The notes beneath the pieces were generated by a model. That model worked only from the letters and a program-made list of their open reading frames with translations, was not told the origin of the DNA and did not search any database. Below, one piece after another: positions 34,091 to 44,606 of a DNA stretch of 64,000 nt. Position 1 is the stretch's first letter. Each line of letters starts with the position of its first letter. The stretch covers positions 219,671,555-219,735,554 of the forward strand of contig CM023449.1 of the NCBI GenBank assembly GCA_013339765.2. The letters are read 5' to 3'. Origin of the DNA: Haemaphysalis longicornis. Its lineage: Eukaryota > Arthropoda > Arachnida > Ixodida > Ixodidae. The translations under genes and the position numbers were made by a program.

Positions 34091-34516
34091 TTTAGGGGCG
34101 AAGCCTCTTAGGGGCTAGGGCTGTCGCCGTCTCCTGTCGTCGTCAGTTGTTTCATGTAGTCACGGTACTAAAACACCGGGACACTCGTTTTCCAACCCCT
34201 CGCGATAAAACGTAACGCTTACTAGAAGAACACATCGGGGCACTCTTTTTCCAACGCCTCGCGCGAGAACCTTTCATCTCCGTGGGCAAAAACGCGTACT
34301 AAAGAACACACCGGGACACTCGCTTTGCAACCCTCGCGCTAGAACGCTTGGTGCTTCAAAGACACGGGACTTTTTACAGCAAAGCTGTATACCTCTCCCC
34401 CCCCATGGTTTCATCTTCGTGGACAAAAACGCCAAGGCACCAAGAATACGCTTATGCACTGCATGCTTCGCCCCTCCCAGGTTTCAAGTTAGTGCAGCTG
34501 ACCCGGTTTTTTTAAG
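34091..34516 (+). mobile_element. AGGGGCGAAGC family element, copy 1 (longest)
   Basis: It begins with a T run and AGGGGCGAAGC (34094-34104) and later has GCTTCGCCCCT (34465-34475), an exact 11-bp inverted pair. Conserved internal words shared with copies at 46.2 and 53.5 kb are CATGTAGTCACGGTACTAAA, TTTTACAGCAAAGCTGTATA, CGGTTTCATCT-type and GCACTGCATGCTTCGCCCC. The similarity continues past the inverted word through CCCAGGTTTCA to TGACCCGG and a T run. This copy has three internal units starting CACCGGGACACTCG-type where the other copies have two, which explains its extra length. It is noncoding. Confidence 0.8.
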
Positions 34517-34567
34517 GGTGACCGATAATTTAGGAGAAAGGTATGAAGAAATTTTATTTCCCTATGA

Positions 34568-34800
34568 CCCGCCGAGGTGGCTCATGGCTAAGGCGTTGCG
34601 CTGCTGAGCACGAGGTCACGGTTCGATTCCCGCCGCGGCGGCCGCTTTTCTGATGGAGGCGAAAGCAAAAACGCCGTGTGTACGAGATTTCGGCGCACGA
34701 TAAGATCCCCAGGTGGTCAAATTAATCCGGAGCCCTCACTATGGCGCGCCTCATCGCCTGCGTTGCGTCGGTGCATTAAACCCCACAATCAATCAATCAA
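34568..34800 (+). mobile_element. Ruka-type SINE, full length, with target duplication
   Basis: Head CCGAGGTGGCTCATGGC, B box GGTTCGATTCC, intact body and a 3' end AATCAATCAATCAA. Flanks TTATTTCCCTATGACC (34554-34569) and TTATTTCCATGACC (34801-34814) are the target duplication, differing by a 2-bp deletion. Confidence 0.97.
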
Positions 34801-34814
34801 TTATTTCCATGACC

Positions 34815-35220
34815 GTTCACGGCCGTTACCACTAAGCAAGTCACGCACTTAGCAAGGCACACGCGCATACAATTTTAATTTGACCTATACCTATCTGAAA
34901 ATGGTCCTTACCAATTGATAACTAATCTAATCAAGGTGCATGCCCAAGTGATCAAAGGTATAAGCTTGAGGTCCAAGGCATACTTTTTGATAAAAAGGAC
35001 ATAATAAAATGTACATAAATAAAGGACATCTTAAAAAGGCACATACATGGTGCATTTTTATTAAGTAATCTACTCAAGATGCGTATCCGAGCGATGAGAC
35101 GTATAAGCTTGAGGTCCAAATAATGTTTTGAACAACACGCGACTTTGGTAGCGACTACGTTCGAACACGAGGGGCGCTCGTTTTCCAGCGACTCGCGCTA
35201 TGGAACGTCTCGCACTTCAA
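34815..35220. other. Unassigned DNA with an internal repetition
   Basis: ATAAGCTTGAGGTCCAA occurs at about 34961 and again at about 35104, with related flanks (ATGC or TGCG, then GAG/AAG-CGATGAGACGT), so this is a diverged local duplication of roughly 145-bp spacing. No coding signal. Confidence 0.5.
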
Positions 35221-35228
35221 AGACACCT

Positions 35229-35465
35229 ACCCGCCGTGGTGGCTCAGCGGCTGCAGCGTTGTGTTGCTGAGCCCAGGGATGCGGGTTCGATTCCTGGCCA
35301 CGGCGGGCGCTTTTCTGGTGGGAGGCAAAAAGCGAAAACGTCCGTGTATTCGAGATTTCGGCGCACGTTAAAGATACCCAGGTGGTCAAAATTATTCCGG
35401 AGCCCTGCACTACGGCGCCTCTGATCACCTGTGCAGCGTCGGCGCGTTAAACCTCATAATCAATC
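35229..35465 (+). mobile_element. Ruka-type SINE, full length, with target duplication
   Basis: Head CCGCCGTGGTGGCTCAGCGG, B box GGTTCGATTCC, body and CATAATCAATC end. The flanks AGACACCT at 35221-35228 and 35466-35473 are identical 8-mers, the likely target duplication. Confidence 0.95.
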
Positions 35466-35473
35466 AGACACCT

Positions 35474-37025
35474 GCCGCGTCGTGCGCTTTCGTTTACGGG
35501 CACAAAGAGCACACAAAACCCCTGGCCTAATGAGCTTCGCTTAAAATTCGAGGGGCCATACTTTTTTCATACACATCAGTATACAAACTTGCAAGCGATC
35601 GGGAAGTGCACGGCTACTTCATTCTTCAATATATTCCGGCCTCCTCAAGCGCTTCCCGCGAATGATAATAAAGTGGTGAGAAAAGGCGCTTTTCTTCTCG
35701 TTCTGCACCAGTGCGTAACACGTTGCCACGCTCAGAGAAGCAACCCTTCGCGCTGCCGTATATTGTGTCGCGTGAGGGTCGGCCTTGGAACCACGGTCTC
35801 GGGCTCTGTTTTGCCGGGAGTGCTCGTGTACTGAGCGGCTGCGTCGTTCGGTTTGATCATTTCCTCCTGTGTTTGCCAATTGGACCTGCTAGGGAACTTA
35901 TCCCACTTCGTCGCACACGCCGTTTCGATCCACATCAGCCCGAACGAGAAGACCCGAGGTCAAGCGCCACAACGTCTTCTCCCCGTGACGCCATGGCGTC
36001 CGAGAAAAAAAAATCAAGCTACTCTCTTATCGAACGAATTTAGTACACGCGCATCACGATTCGCTAAACCGGTATGCGAAGCGAGTATCCGCGAGTAAAA
36101 GGGATTGTGGCGGGGGGAGGACGATTATGAACGGCAAAAGAATCACGAGAGGCGGTGGAATGAAGAGCAACAACGTATGTTATCCGCATTCATAGTCACT
36201 GCTATCAGCGCGCTGCCACTACAAGATAAACGCCTCTCGAAGAGGCCGCACTCTTTTTCCTCAAATTTTCTTATCGCAATTTTCTTCCCCTTAGTTTACG
36301 CCCCTTATTAATGGTCCCGTTCTTTGTTACTCAGTTACTCGTGCAGTTCGCACTTGTTTGACGCCGCACGTTTGACTGCAGCCTATCATTATTGCAGTGA
36401 AAAAAAAAAGACCTTCGCCAAAGTCAACTTTATCACGACTGCTCAGCGGAAAAAGGCTGCACCTCTTCTATCAAAACATGGCCAAAATATTTCTATCGCA
36501 ATTGGCCGCTAAGAAGACTCTGTCATTACGCTGACAAATTTACTTGTTGTAATTAATTAGTTTAGGGTTAAGCTGTAAATACTGCGGAATTTCGTTCTGC
36601 TTTCCGCTGTATTACACGGTCATCCCGTCAGCGCGGATGGCTGCGTAGCGTACAAAATAAGGCTAGACTGCCTACGCACCGTTTCATTTCAGCGGGTTTT
36701 CAGTCAGTCTGAGACGCGTGGCGTGACATTAATCGTATCGGTCACGCGTCGAGACTCCGAAATAGAACCTACGCTCCAAAGAAAGATTGAATCGCGACAA
36801 TCATTTCTTTCAGGCACTTGAATGCCCGCTGTTAATCGAAACATCTTTCTTCTTGGAAGACCACTTGATAACACCAGTCTTTTACGGTAGCCCTGAGATA
36901 GGGTCTTCGCGGGTCGTTTTCTATCCAGTACCTGCAGTGTTGCGCCAGCTTTTTAGATGCTGTGCGCAGGCATCCATCAGCATGTTAGCAAACAAAACCC
37001 GGTCAGTCTGTTCTATGGCATTAGT
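35474..37025. other. Unassigned DNA, about 1.5 kb
   Basis: Open frames at 35711-36043 and 36787-37227 have no recognised domain. A GCTTCGCTTAAAATTC word at 35528 is an inverse of the TTTAAAGCGAAGC terminal motif seen elsewhere. Confidence 0.4.
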
Positions 37026-37035
37026 TTTCCCACTG

Positions 37036-37148
37036 CGGCGGCCGCTTTTCTGGTGGAGGCGAAAAGCAAAAACGCCCGTGTGTACGAGATTTAGGCGCAC
37101 GTTAAAGATCCCTAGGTGGACAAAATTAATCCGGAGCCATCAATCTTC
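37036..37148 (+). mobile_element. Ruka-type SINE core lacking both ends
   Basis: Only the body from GGCGGCCGCTTTTCTGGTGG to CCGGAGCCATCA is present; the tRNA head and the 3' 60 bp plus tail are missing. It is flanked by the identical 10-mer TTTCCCACTG at 37026-37035 and 37149-37158. Confidence 0.85.
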
Positions 37149-37158
37149 TTTCCCACTG

Positions 37159-37831
37159 TACGATACACATTGCACATTGGGGGCTTTCACGATGTTGTCA
37201 CCATCTAACTTGTTCCATCAAAAATAAAATACCTCGTTAGTAGGCCTCACACGTCTCGAAACTTCCACAGAGTGTTTGAGTAATACACCGATATGTGTCC
37301 TTGTATGGAACAGTTATGATGGTGGATTTCGTGTAAGGCCCTTGACATAGGAGGAGGTCAACCGACACTTTCAACCAGACCAATCGACCTATTTCAGTGT
37401 GTGAACAACATTCCCAGTAAAATGAACAAAAACCTAAAACTTCACGCTAACAAATTCCCCCCAAAATTCAACTTCCGGTGTGCCTATACGACGGTACTAA
37501 AAATCCTGCTAACTCAGACGTCAACATTCCCGGCCACGATCCTCGCGTAGCCGCTCAAGGGGATTGGCCCCTGACGATTACAGCTGTCGTCAGAAGCTCG
37601 CGGCAGATTCATCAATTCCCGCTTAGCTGCGACGTTAACAAGGCAGCAATATACGCACCTCTTCACGCGATTGATCCCAAGTGCACCTTCGAGAAATCAT
37701 TCAAAACACCAACACTAACCTAAGGCATAAAAATTACACTTCAATTAAATAATGCAAAAATAAAAAAAAAACAGGGCAAGAGCCGGTCTCGAACCACCGT
37801 CCTTGGGATCAAGAAGCTAAGACGGACCCTT
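37159..37831. other. Unassigned DNA ending in a tRNA-like B-box segment
   Basis: No gene recognised. At 37770-37830 the minus strand holds GGTTCGAGACC, one base away from a pol III B box, in a segment cut by the L1-like insertion; the rest of that segment would continue at 42213. It may be part of an interrupted SINE. Confidence 0.4.
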
Positions 37832-38716
37832 CATACTACAACGACTTTTTTTTTTCTTTACTGCATGGAAAACCGCCCTTAATACAGCCTATAAAAGTTA
37901 TGAGTCATCCAAGAAGCCATCACTGAGCCATCACTGCAGTTATGAGCCATCACTGCAGTTAAAATAAGCCGTCCGTTAAAACTCTGACAAGCAGACGCAC
38001 GCGTCCAACAGATGCAGCCATTCTGGTGGGTCACTTTGCGCCGCATAAATGCTCCGCACCAACGCAGCTTGCTCCCGAAAAATGGACTTAGCTGGGCGAG
38101 GGGGTTCCGCGTGCCTGTCCGTCATGCGGAACTTCCACAAGCTATACAATCCGATCACAACAAATATATCATAGGGCACTCCAGTAACGTCTCTAAAAGG
38201 CAAGAACCGAATTGTATAAGGGGTAATGTCCATGTCCTTTTTAAGAGCTCGTTGCAACACATCCCAGAAAAACACCGCATCCCGGCACAAAACAAAACAA
38301 TGATCAATGGTTTCAGGTTGATTGCATAAACGGCAATTGTCAGACCAAGGAATAGACATTCCTTTCTCGCGCAACCTGTTTTCACTGGGAGTGTTGATGT
38401 ATGCAGCTTAAAGAAAAACGTTTTTGCATTTGGAGGAAGACACATACGTGTGACCCGCTTCAAAACACTGTCCTTATGGTGGCCAATGTAAGGCTGGCGA
38501 TAATGCGGCACTGGGAACAGACTCTCTAATAAAGTGTTCGTCAAAGTCTTCCTGGAAAGGGTAAACAGATATTGCAGGGGAAACCTCGCAGTAAGGAAAT
38601 TGAAGGTGTCGACCACCTCCTTTAAAAACCCCCCCATGGCGGCTTCGTACTGACTTCACCAGTGGAGACAAGCAAAAATGGTAAATGAAAACTTATGCGC
38701 TGTTGAATAACGTTAA

Positions 38717-39313
38717 AGGAGTACTGACACGAAATTTTTATGTTACGTTTTTTTCGCTGCTATGCGTGCCTACCAGCCCACTAATCATAGAATGACAGAT
38801 TAGACGGTCGAGCGCAGCGTAAACATTCATTTACGGCGTCGTTTATTCGTGCCAGTTTCGGTTTCGACTGAAAAACGCCGAGCGGCCGCCATGACAGCAT
38901 GTATAACATGACGTCACCATTCTTGCCGTATCGCTGCCTCTCTGGAAGCGCGCGCGAGCGAGCGCACGCGCGCGCCCAGACCGGCCGAGGTTTTCGCCGT
39001 CCCCACAGGCCCGGGCAGCATGACGTCAGTCCCAAAACCATGACGTGTACACACGCCCGAGCAGCGCGCGCCAACCACAGCCAGCGCGTCGGCTTCGTCA
39101 CGGGAGCCCCGACGTCGGCAGTTTGGGGCACGTAGCAGATGATGTCACGTCGGCCCGCTCTGGGCTTTCTCGTGCGGGCGGAAAAATTTAAAAAGGATTT
39201 TAAATATGTTTCGCTGAACGGTTGCTGCTGAAACTTGCTGAGAGATATCTCCTGATAAAAAGGAAGCGTTTTACATAGTTATCTCAGCTTTGAAATTTCG
39301 TGTCAGTACTCCT
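38717..39313. mobile_element. TTAA-flanked nonautonomous element (597 bp)
   Basis: TTAA at 38713-38716 is followed by AGGAGTACTGACACGAAAT and the mirror image ends at TTAA 39314-39317; the inverted repeats are 21 bp and exact. Removing the element and one TTAA rejoins the RT frame of the host L1-like copy (PLLL to VIQQRISFHLPFLLVSTGEV), so this is a precise insertion site. The interior is GC-rich and contains two perfect TGACGTCA sites (38909-38916 and 39021-39028). No transposase. TTAA targeting points to the piggyBac group, although the ends are not the usual CCY type. Confidence 0.9.
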
Positions 39314-40864
39314 TTAAGCAGAAGTGGATGATGCGTCACCTTATAGAAAAAAAACCGAGATACAAGCTGGTGTACAAACAAATGTATCAGCCCCGCACCC
39401 CCAGACACTAATGGAAGAAACAAATTGTCCCTACGCATAGGTTCCCATTGGGACCCCCACACAAATGTCGCAAAAACTCTATTTAGAGCTTGTACTTTAG
39501 AACGCGCACAGTGAGTACTTGCAGCACATAAACAAGCTTTGCGACAAGGAAGACATTACAAACGCGCGCACGCGCAAACACAGAAAGTTCTTGCCTCATG
39601 CATGCCTGAGAGGCTCGCTTGACTTTTTGGAGTGCCAATGACCAATGAGGCCCGGTGTTTCGTATTTGGTGCAAAGGTACACCTAGGTATTGAAGTGCGT
39701 CCTTATCCCAAGTAATGCCACCAATAAGGACGTTTTCGCACCCCATTCACCAAACCAAATCCCTTTGTTTTTTCCATATTCACAGCTGCTTCCAGACGCG
39801 CCACAAAACTGCCTGGTGAGATTAAGGGCTTCTTGAACGCTTTTTTATCAGCACAACAAATAGGCAATGTCATCCGCGTAGCAAGGACCTTAACCTCACG
39901 GGATAGCGATGAAAAGCCCCGTACTCTTTCACTCTGCTGAATACTAAGGCACAGAGGTTCGAGGTATAAGGCAAACAACAAGGGGTGAAAGGGGGCAGCC
40001 CTGTCTAACAGACGACTTAAATCGAAACGGCTTAGACAGAACGCGGTTGACGACCAGTTGTGTGGTGCACTGTTTGTAACAAAGCTGAATGCCTTTTAAC
40101 AACACATCCCCTAAATTTACCGCTGCCAATAGTGCGAATAGAAAATCATGAGAAACGCGATCAAATGCCTTTGAAAGGTCAATTTGGATAAGGGCCACCT
40201 GCTCTGCCGAATCAGACACACACTCCAATATTGAACGGTTAACATGTATGTTTTTTTTACTGCTCCTACCTCTAATACCGCAAGTTTGGTGAGGTCCTAC
40301 TAAACTAGTGATGACAAGTTGAAGGCGCCTAGATAAAATTTTGCGAAAATTTTATAATTCTACATTGCAGAGAGATATTGGCCGATAGCCGTCAACCGAT
40401 TTCAGCTTTTGTTCATCTTGCGTTTTCGGAATTAAAACTGTGTGTCCTAAATAAAAGGTTGGCGGCAAAACATCATGGTCGTATGCTGCTGTGAATATGT
40501 CTAACAGAACGGGAGCAAGGATAGCAGAGAACTTTTGATAAAACTCTCCGCTCAAACCATCTGGCCCCGGGGTCTTGTTTGTCTTAAGGTCAGAGATGGC
40601 AGCCTTAACTTCTTCGAGTGTAATAGGCCCAGAAACCAGAGCGCACTCATCGTCTGTCAGCTTTGGCAGTAAATCAATGAGGGAACTAAATTCTTGCCCC
40701 CGAGCTAATAGACTTGACCCCGCAAATAGCGTGCTGTAATGGTCATGGAAAGCACTAGCAATTTCAGCTGCTTCAGTGTACTTAATACCGTTATGTTGAA
40801 TTTCGATTACTTCCTTTGCAAGTGCTGACTCCCGCTCATCATTTAGTGAACGACGAGTGGGGTA

Positions 40865-41413
40865 TGTGTGGTGGTGGTGGTTCCAGTTCAATGGCGCGTA
40901 CCCACTCAGGGGGATTGGCCAGGAAATGGGCGCCTTACCGAAAGAAATTAGGTAATTTTTGAAGGGAAAGAAAAAAAAATTAATTATTAGGATGGATTAG
41001 CAGTAGATGAGTAGAGAAGTGGTCTGCGGAAAAGAAACAGAAACTATGCGGCACATAGTGTTAGAATGTGAGGGTATCCATCCAAATCTAGATGAAGGGA
41101 ATATTGGGCTTTCAGAAGCCCTAGGATTTAAGGGTATCAGAGAGGAAGTTAACTTCAAGGCTGTCGAGGGGACGAAAAGAAGGTTAGAATGCTGGTGGAC
41201 GAAAAGCAGAGAGGGGAATATTGCCTAGTACAGTTACCACCTGTAACAGGGAAAAGAAAGTATTTCCGGCCTAATAAGCTTTAGTGCCTGCCCTAAGCAG
41301 CGCTAGTATTAAACCAAGAGTGTAAAAATATGGTTATATTAGTCCTTTTTGGTAAGATGACATGTCATCACCCCGCTTCAAAGGGGAAACCAATAGGAAT
41401 CATCATCATCATC
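40865..41413. mobile_element. 549-bp retrotransposon-derived insertion with GGGTA duplication
   Basis: GGGTA occurs at 40860-40864 and 41414-41418, and removing the insert restores the host reading FDSYP-TRRSLND. The right part is, on the plus strand, the C-terminus and 3' UTR of another LINE: CGKETETMRHIVLECEG (a C/H finger remnant), LSEALGFKGI and KRRLECWWTKSREG (41007-41228), ending in a (CAT)n tail at 41399-41413. The left part begins TGTGTGGTGGTGGTGGTTCC and looks like an inverted tail-bearing end of a second element or an inverted 5' piece (twin priming). Confidence 0.8.
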
Positions 41414-42212
41414 GGGTAGCTATCAAAGTATTTTTCAGTTCTCGACCGAATTAGAGCGCCATGGTATTTTTCTGTAACATATTGCTGTATTTGTGCCTTA
41501 ACAATGCCAATTTCCTCTACACCCGATCCCGGACTGACCGCTTCGAGTTCATGAAGCCCTACCTATGTACGAGTTAGTTCCCGTACATAAAAAAAGTTTT
41601 AACAACGAAAGGCGTGCGGACTCTTCTATTGCGCAATTCCTTACCTCCTGATTGAATAAATCCCATTTCTGATATAAAGAAAGACTGTGTGTTTCAAGAA
41701 TACTAGTCAAGCAATCGGATACCCTTTACAAAATATTCCATCGGCCAATAAAGAGGTATTAAGCTTCCACACATCCCATTGAGGCAGCACGCTACGCGGT
41801 CTTGATCTTCCTAAGCAAACAGATACCATGCAGTGGTCTGTGAAGAAGATCGGGCGTGCAATATAGTCAGAAATGCTAGGCATCTCTTCTGCTGAAATGT
41901 ATATGCGGTCAAGACGGGAATTCGTGTTGCTCTGAAAGTGAGTAAAGTGCATGGTACTCCCTTTTACCTGACCAACATCAACAAGACCATTATCATGCAC
42001 TAACTCAGACAGGGTGGCTGCACTTTGGTCGTATCGTGAACGTGATCTAGATCGGTCTTGCTCACAGCAGACACAATTAAAATCCCCCATGAGGAGGATT
42101 TTCCGTTGTGTGCGCAGAAAATTCCCTAGTGACATAAAAAAGGAGTTACGTTCCCGACAATTCACTGGAGCATGATATGCATTTATGCTCCAGTGTCCAT
42201 ACTACAACGACT

Positions 42213-43158
42213 GACGCGTTGGCCGCTGCTAGCCTAGTGTTCAAAACTCTAATGTCGTCGGACGGCACTCTAGCCATGCCTGCAGCAATCAGCTGTGCCG
42301 TCGGACGGCACTCTAGACACTGCGCTTCATTAAAGTATCTCTTTCTCTCTCTCTACCCACAGTTATATGAGCGCATTATCTCCCGCGTCCCACTCTGCAT
42401 TTTGTGAGATGGACTCACAAAGTTAAGTAACACGGGAATGCCGCGTGAATAGCCGAGTCTTCGACACACCTAAACCGAGAACCAGCTTGGCGCCAAAGGA
42501 ACGCTATCCAAGTTGGCGACGTGCACGACGACAGTCTGACGAAGAAAAAAGAAAACGCGAGCAGGAAGTCAAACGTCGCACGCTCCGGAAAACGTAAGGT
42601 TTTCGCCTATCACGCGTAAAGAATTTCAATTTTCTGGACTGTTTTTTTTTTTTTTACTTTCTGAGTTTCGCACATTTATGTTCAAGCAGCCCTTCAATAA
42701 AGATGGACAAGCATGTAAGCAGAAAAGGTAGAGGCGAACACAGTAGCTGCAGCACTCCACGCGCAATTATGTCACTTCTCATTATTTTTGATGCGTGGAG
42801 AGACGACGCGAGCAGAGATGATGTCCTGTCGCTTCCAATTAGCCGAGCATAAAAACTTGGCGTTGCCATGAAACGGAGCTTGACCCAGGCGCAACCCGCG
42901 TCCGCATAGTTCGGGCTTAATCATATCGCGAGCCCTTCACGCAGCCGGCTGTTACCGCTCCGGGCTGGCTTCCACCGGTCTCCGCCTTCTGGTGGCGGCT
43001 CAGGAAACCGGAAAGCGATCGCCAGGATTACGACCAACGTCTTGAAAGAGTAGGTGTGCGGGTAAATCGCCGTAAAACCCTCCGCGTCGGTCTTGCCTCC
43101 CCGGTGGCTGGGAAGGAGCATGTGTCATATATGAAAGTATGATAGCTCTGGACAGGAT
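42213..43158. other. Unassigned DNA with a possible LINE tail
   Basis: GTCGGACGGCACTCTAG occurs twice, at about 42258 and 42301. ATTAAAGTATCTCTTTCTCTCTC (42330-42353) resembles a plus-strand LINE 3' end. Open frames at 42654-43121 (minus) are unrecognised. A T run lies at 42642-42656. Confidence 0.4.
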
Positions 43159-43177
43159 AAGAAGTTGCCATCGGTTC

Positions 43178-43384
43178 CGCGGGCTAGTCCATTTTTAGGG
43201 AGCAGGCTGCGTTGGTGCGGAGCATTTATGTGGCGCAAAGTGACCCACCAGAATGGCTGCATCTGTTGGACGCGTGTTTTGACGGGCGGCTTATTTTAGC
43301 TTCAATGATGTGCATCTTCTTGGATGACTGATAGCTTTTGTAGGCTGTAATAAGTGCAGTTTTCTATGCAGTAAAGAAAAAGAA
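43178..43384 (+). mobile_element. 207-bp 3' fragment of the same L1-like family
   Basis: GTCCATTTTTAGGGAGCAGG, GGCGCAAAGTGACCCACC, AGAATGGCTGCATCTGTTGG and CTTGGATGACT through a terminal AAAGAAAAAGAAA match the last part of the element at 37847 (inverse of 37857-38085). The flanks AAGAAGTTG(C/T)CATCGGTTC at 43159-43177 and 43385-43403 form a 19-bp target duplication with one mismatch. It is an independent, extremely short 5'-truncated insertion. Confidence 0.93.
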
Positions 43385-43403
43385 AAGAAGTTGTCATCGG
43401 TTC

Positions 43404-43784
43404 TAAGGTGGTTGCTAGAGAGTGGGCTTCGCTGCTGCCGTCCTTTGTCTTGTTGCCACACTCCGGACTTGCCTTTTTTTAGAGCGCAGTCGTTTGGCGG
43501 CCGTGTATAGGCTGAGCCGCGTTGACGGCGCAACCAAGCGAACGATGGCAAGACCGACGAGTGAAATAATAAGCGAACGATGAAAGAAAGCAAAGGAGGA
43601 GAGTGTTGCGAAATTGGGAGGGGAGGGTTATAATGTACTAGAAGGAGCTAGTACACTCTAGGAGGGTGGTTCGCCGTGGCGGCGCGAGCCAGCGCTCTCC
43701 AAAAGTGTGCGGTGGGGGTGGGGAGGGGCAGTATGCTGTGCCCGCACGAAACGCTGGACGGCGCGACGCTTGACGTTCGCTTAA
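43404..43784. other. Unassigned DNA
   Basis: No gene recognised. A GTACTAGAAGGAGCTAGTAC hairpin occurs at 43633-43653. Confidence 0.4.
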
Positions 43785-44129
43785 AGGCCGACCTCCATGC
43801 AGCGAAATGTAGGCGAAAAGGCGGCGAACGTCGCCCGGCGGCGGCCGCTCCGCCTCCGGCGTCGACAATACGGCTGTTGGCAGGCGATCTACGCGAGCTA
43901 GATGTCGAACGCGCGGCGGCGAACGCGACCGGAAGCGGCAAACTGCATTTTGAGGCCGCAGCCAATCACAGCCTTGTACTTCCTGCCCTGTCTTCCATCG
44001 GCGGCATTCGCCCCATCACCTTGCATCACGTTGCATGGAGGTTGGGGTGGACGAAAACTGAGCGGCACGTCAAACCGCGGCGTCCGCCGCGCCAAGTTTC
44101 CAAGAAACTTCGCTACATGGAGGTCGGCC
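43785..44129. mobile_element. TTAA-flanked nonautonomous element (345 bp)
   Basis: TTAA at 43781-43784 is followed by AGGCCGACCTCCATG(C)AGCG and the right end is the mirror image with one change, ending at TTAA 44130-44133. The inverted repeats are 22 bp. The interior is GC-rich with a CCAATCA box at 43962. Overlapping open frames on both strands are by-products of base composition. Confidence 0.88.
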
Positions 44130-44293
44130 TTAAGACGCAGTTCGCGGTCCTTTCCTGAGGCTCACTTCCGCGCCGCCGACGTACAGGCTCATCATCGCTG
44201 CCGTCGAGAGAACCACGAGTGAGTGCTGCCTCAGCGCACCTGCTGCGGCGCCCAAACATCGCATTAGGAAGTGTCGTAATCGACAGCCAATTC

Positions 44294-44606
44294 TTTAAAG
44301 CGAAGCTTTTTTTTTGTCCCACTGATTGCACGGCGTGTCGACAACGCGCTGCAGGAAAGCCAACTTTCTCTGACGACGACGATGATGATCGTAAGAAAAG
44401 CGAAAGAAAAAGACGCTTTCCGAGGGCGGCGGAATCGAACCTGGGTCCGTAGCGTTTTGAAGCCGATGTATATCCAATTGCGCCATTCCGACACGGTCGA
44501 AGCAGTTTGGATTTACAGAGGGTGCGCCGGACTTGCAAAATTAGGACAGGAAAAATTATGCACCCCTCCGTTTAACGACGATGATAGTTGAACGCGAAGC
44601 TTTCTT
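44294..44606 (-). repeat. tRNA-Arg-like SINE relative within a GCGAAGCTTT-ended repeat
   Basis: The left end is TTTAAAGCGAAGCTTT and the right end ACGCGAAGCTTTC. On the minus strand there is an A box TGGCGCAATTGGATA (44471-44485) and a perfect B box GGTTCGATTCC (44431-44441), the pattern of a tRNA-Arg gene, but acceptor and T stems do not pair. GAAAGCCAACTTTCTCTGACG-type sequence at 44355-44375 is shared with 33.96-34.08 and 58.88-58.93 kb. Similar tRNA-like heads are at 58411-58454 and 60060-60107. Confidence 0.65.

Larger units (their letters stand above)
37847..42197 (-). pseudogene. L1/Tx1-like non-LTR retrotransposon, 5'-truncated, with 15-bp target duplication
   Basis: Flanks CATACTACAACGACT are identical at 37832-37846 and 42198-42212, and a poly-A tail (T run at 37845-37855) marks the 3' end. 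From 5' to 3' on the minus strand: endonuclease of the exonuclease-endonuclease-phosphatase type with GDFNCV (about 42075), SRLDRIYIS and FTDHCMVS (41707-42165); linker ending FDSYP; RT with TPGPDGLSGEFYQKF and DGYRPISLCN (40352-40891), motif A IDLSKAFDRV (about 40155-40185), motif B RQGCPLSPL (about 39990-40015), motif C YADD at 39869-39880; then WGSQWEPMRRDNLFLPLVSG (39400-39460); and a C-x2-C-x7-H-x4-C finger CRLCNQPETIDHCFVLC (about 38300-38350). Frameshifts occur between blocks (for example at the G run near 38633). The first half of the endonuclease and any ORF1 are missing. Two younger insertions lie inside it. Confidence 0.95.

Noticed and set aside
37976..42165. Intact, active L1-like retrotransposon
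   Set aside because: Frames are broken, the 5' half of the endonuclease and ORF1 are absent, and two insertions interrupt it.
43676..44158. 160-codon plus frame in GC-rich DNA
   Set aside because: It spans the TTAA-flanked MITE and both its ends; opposing frames of equal length exist.
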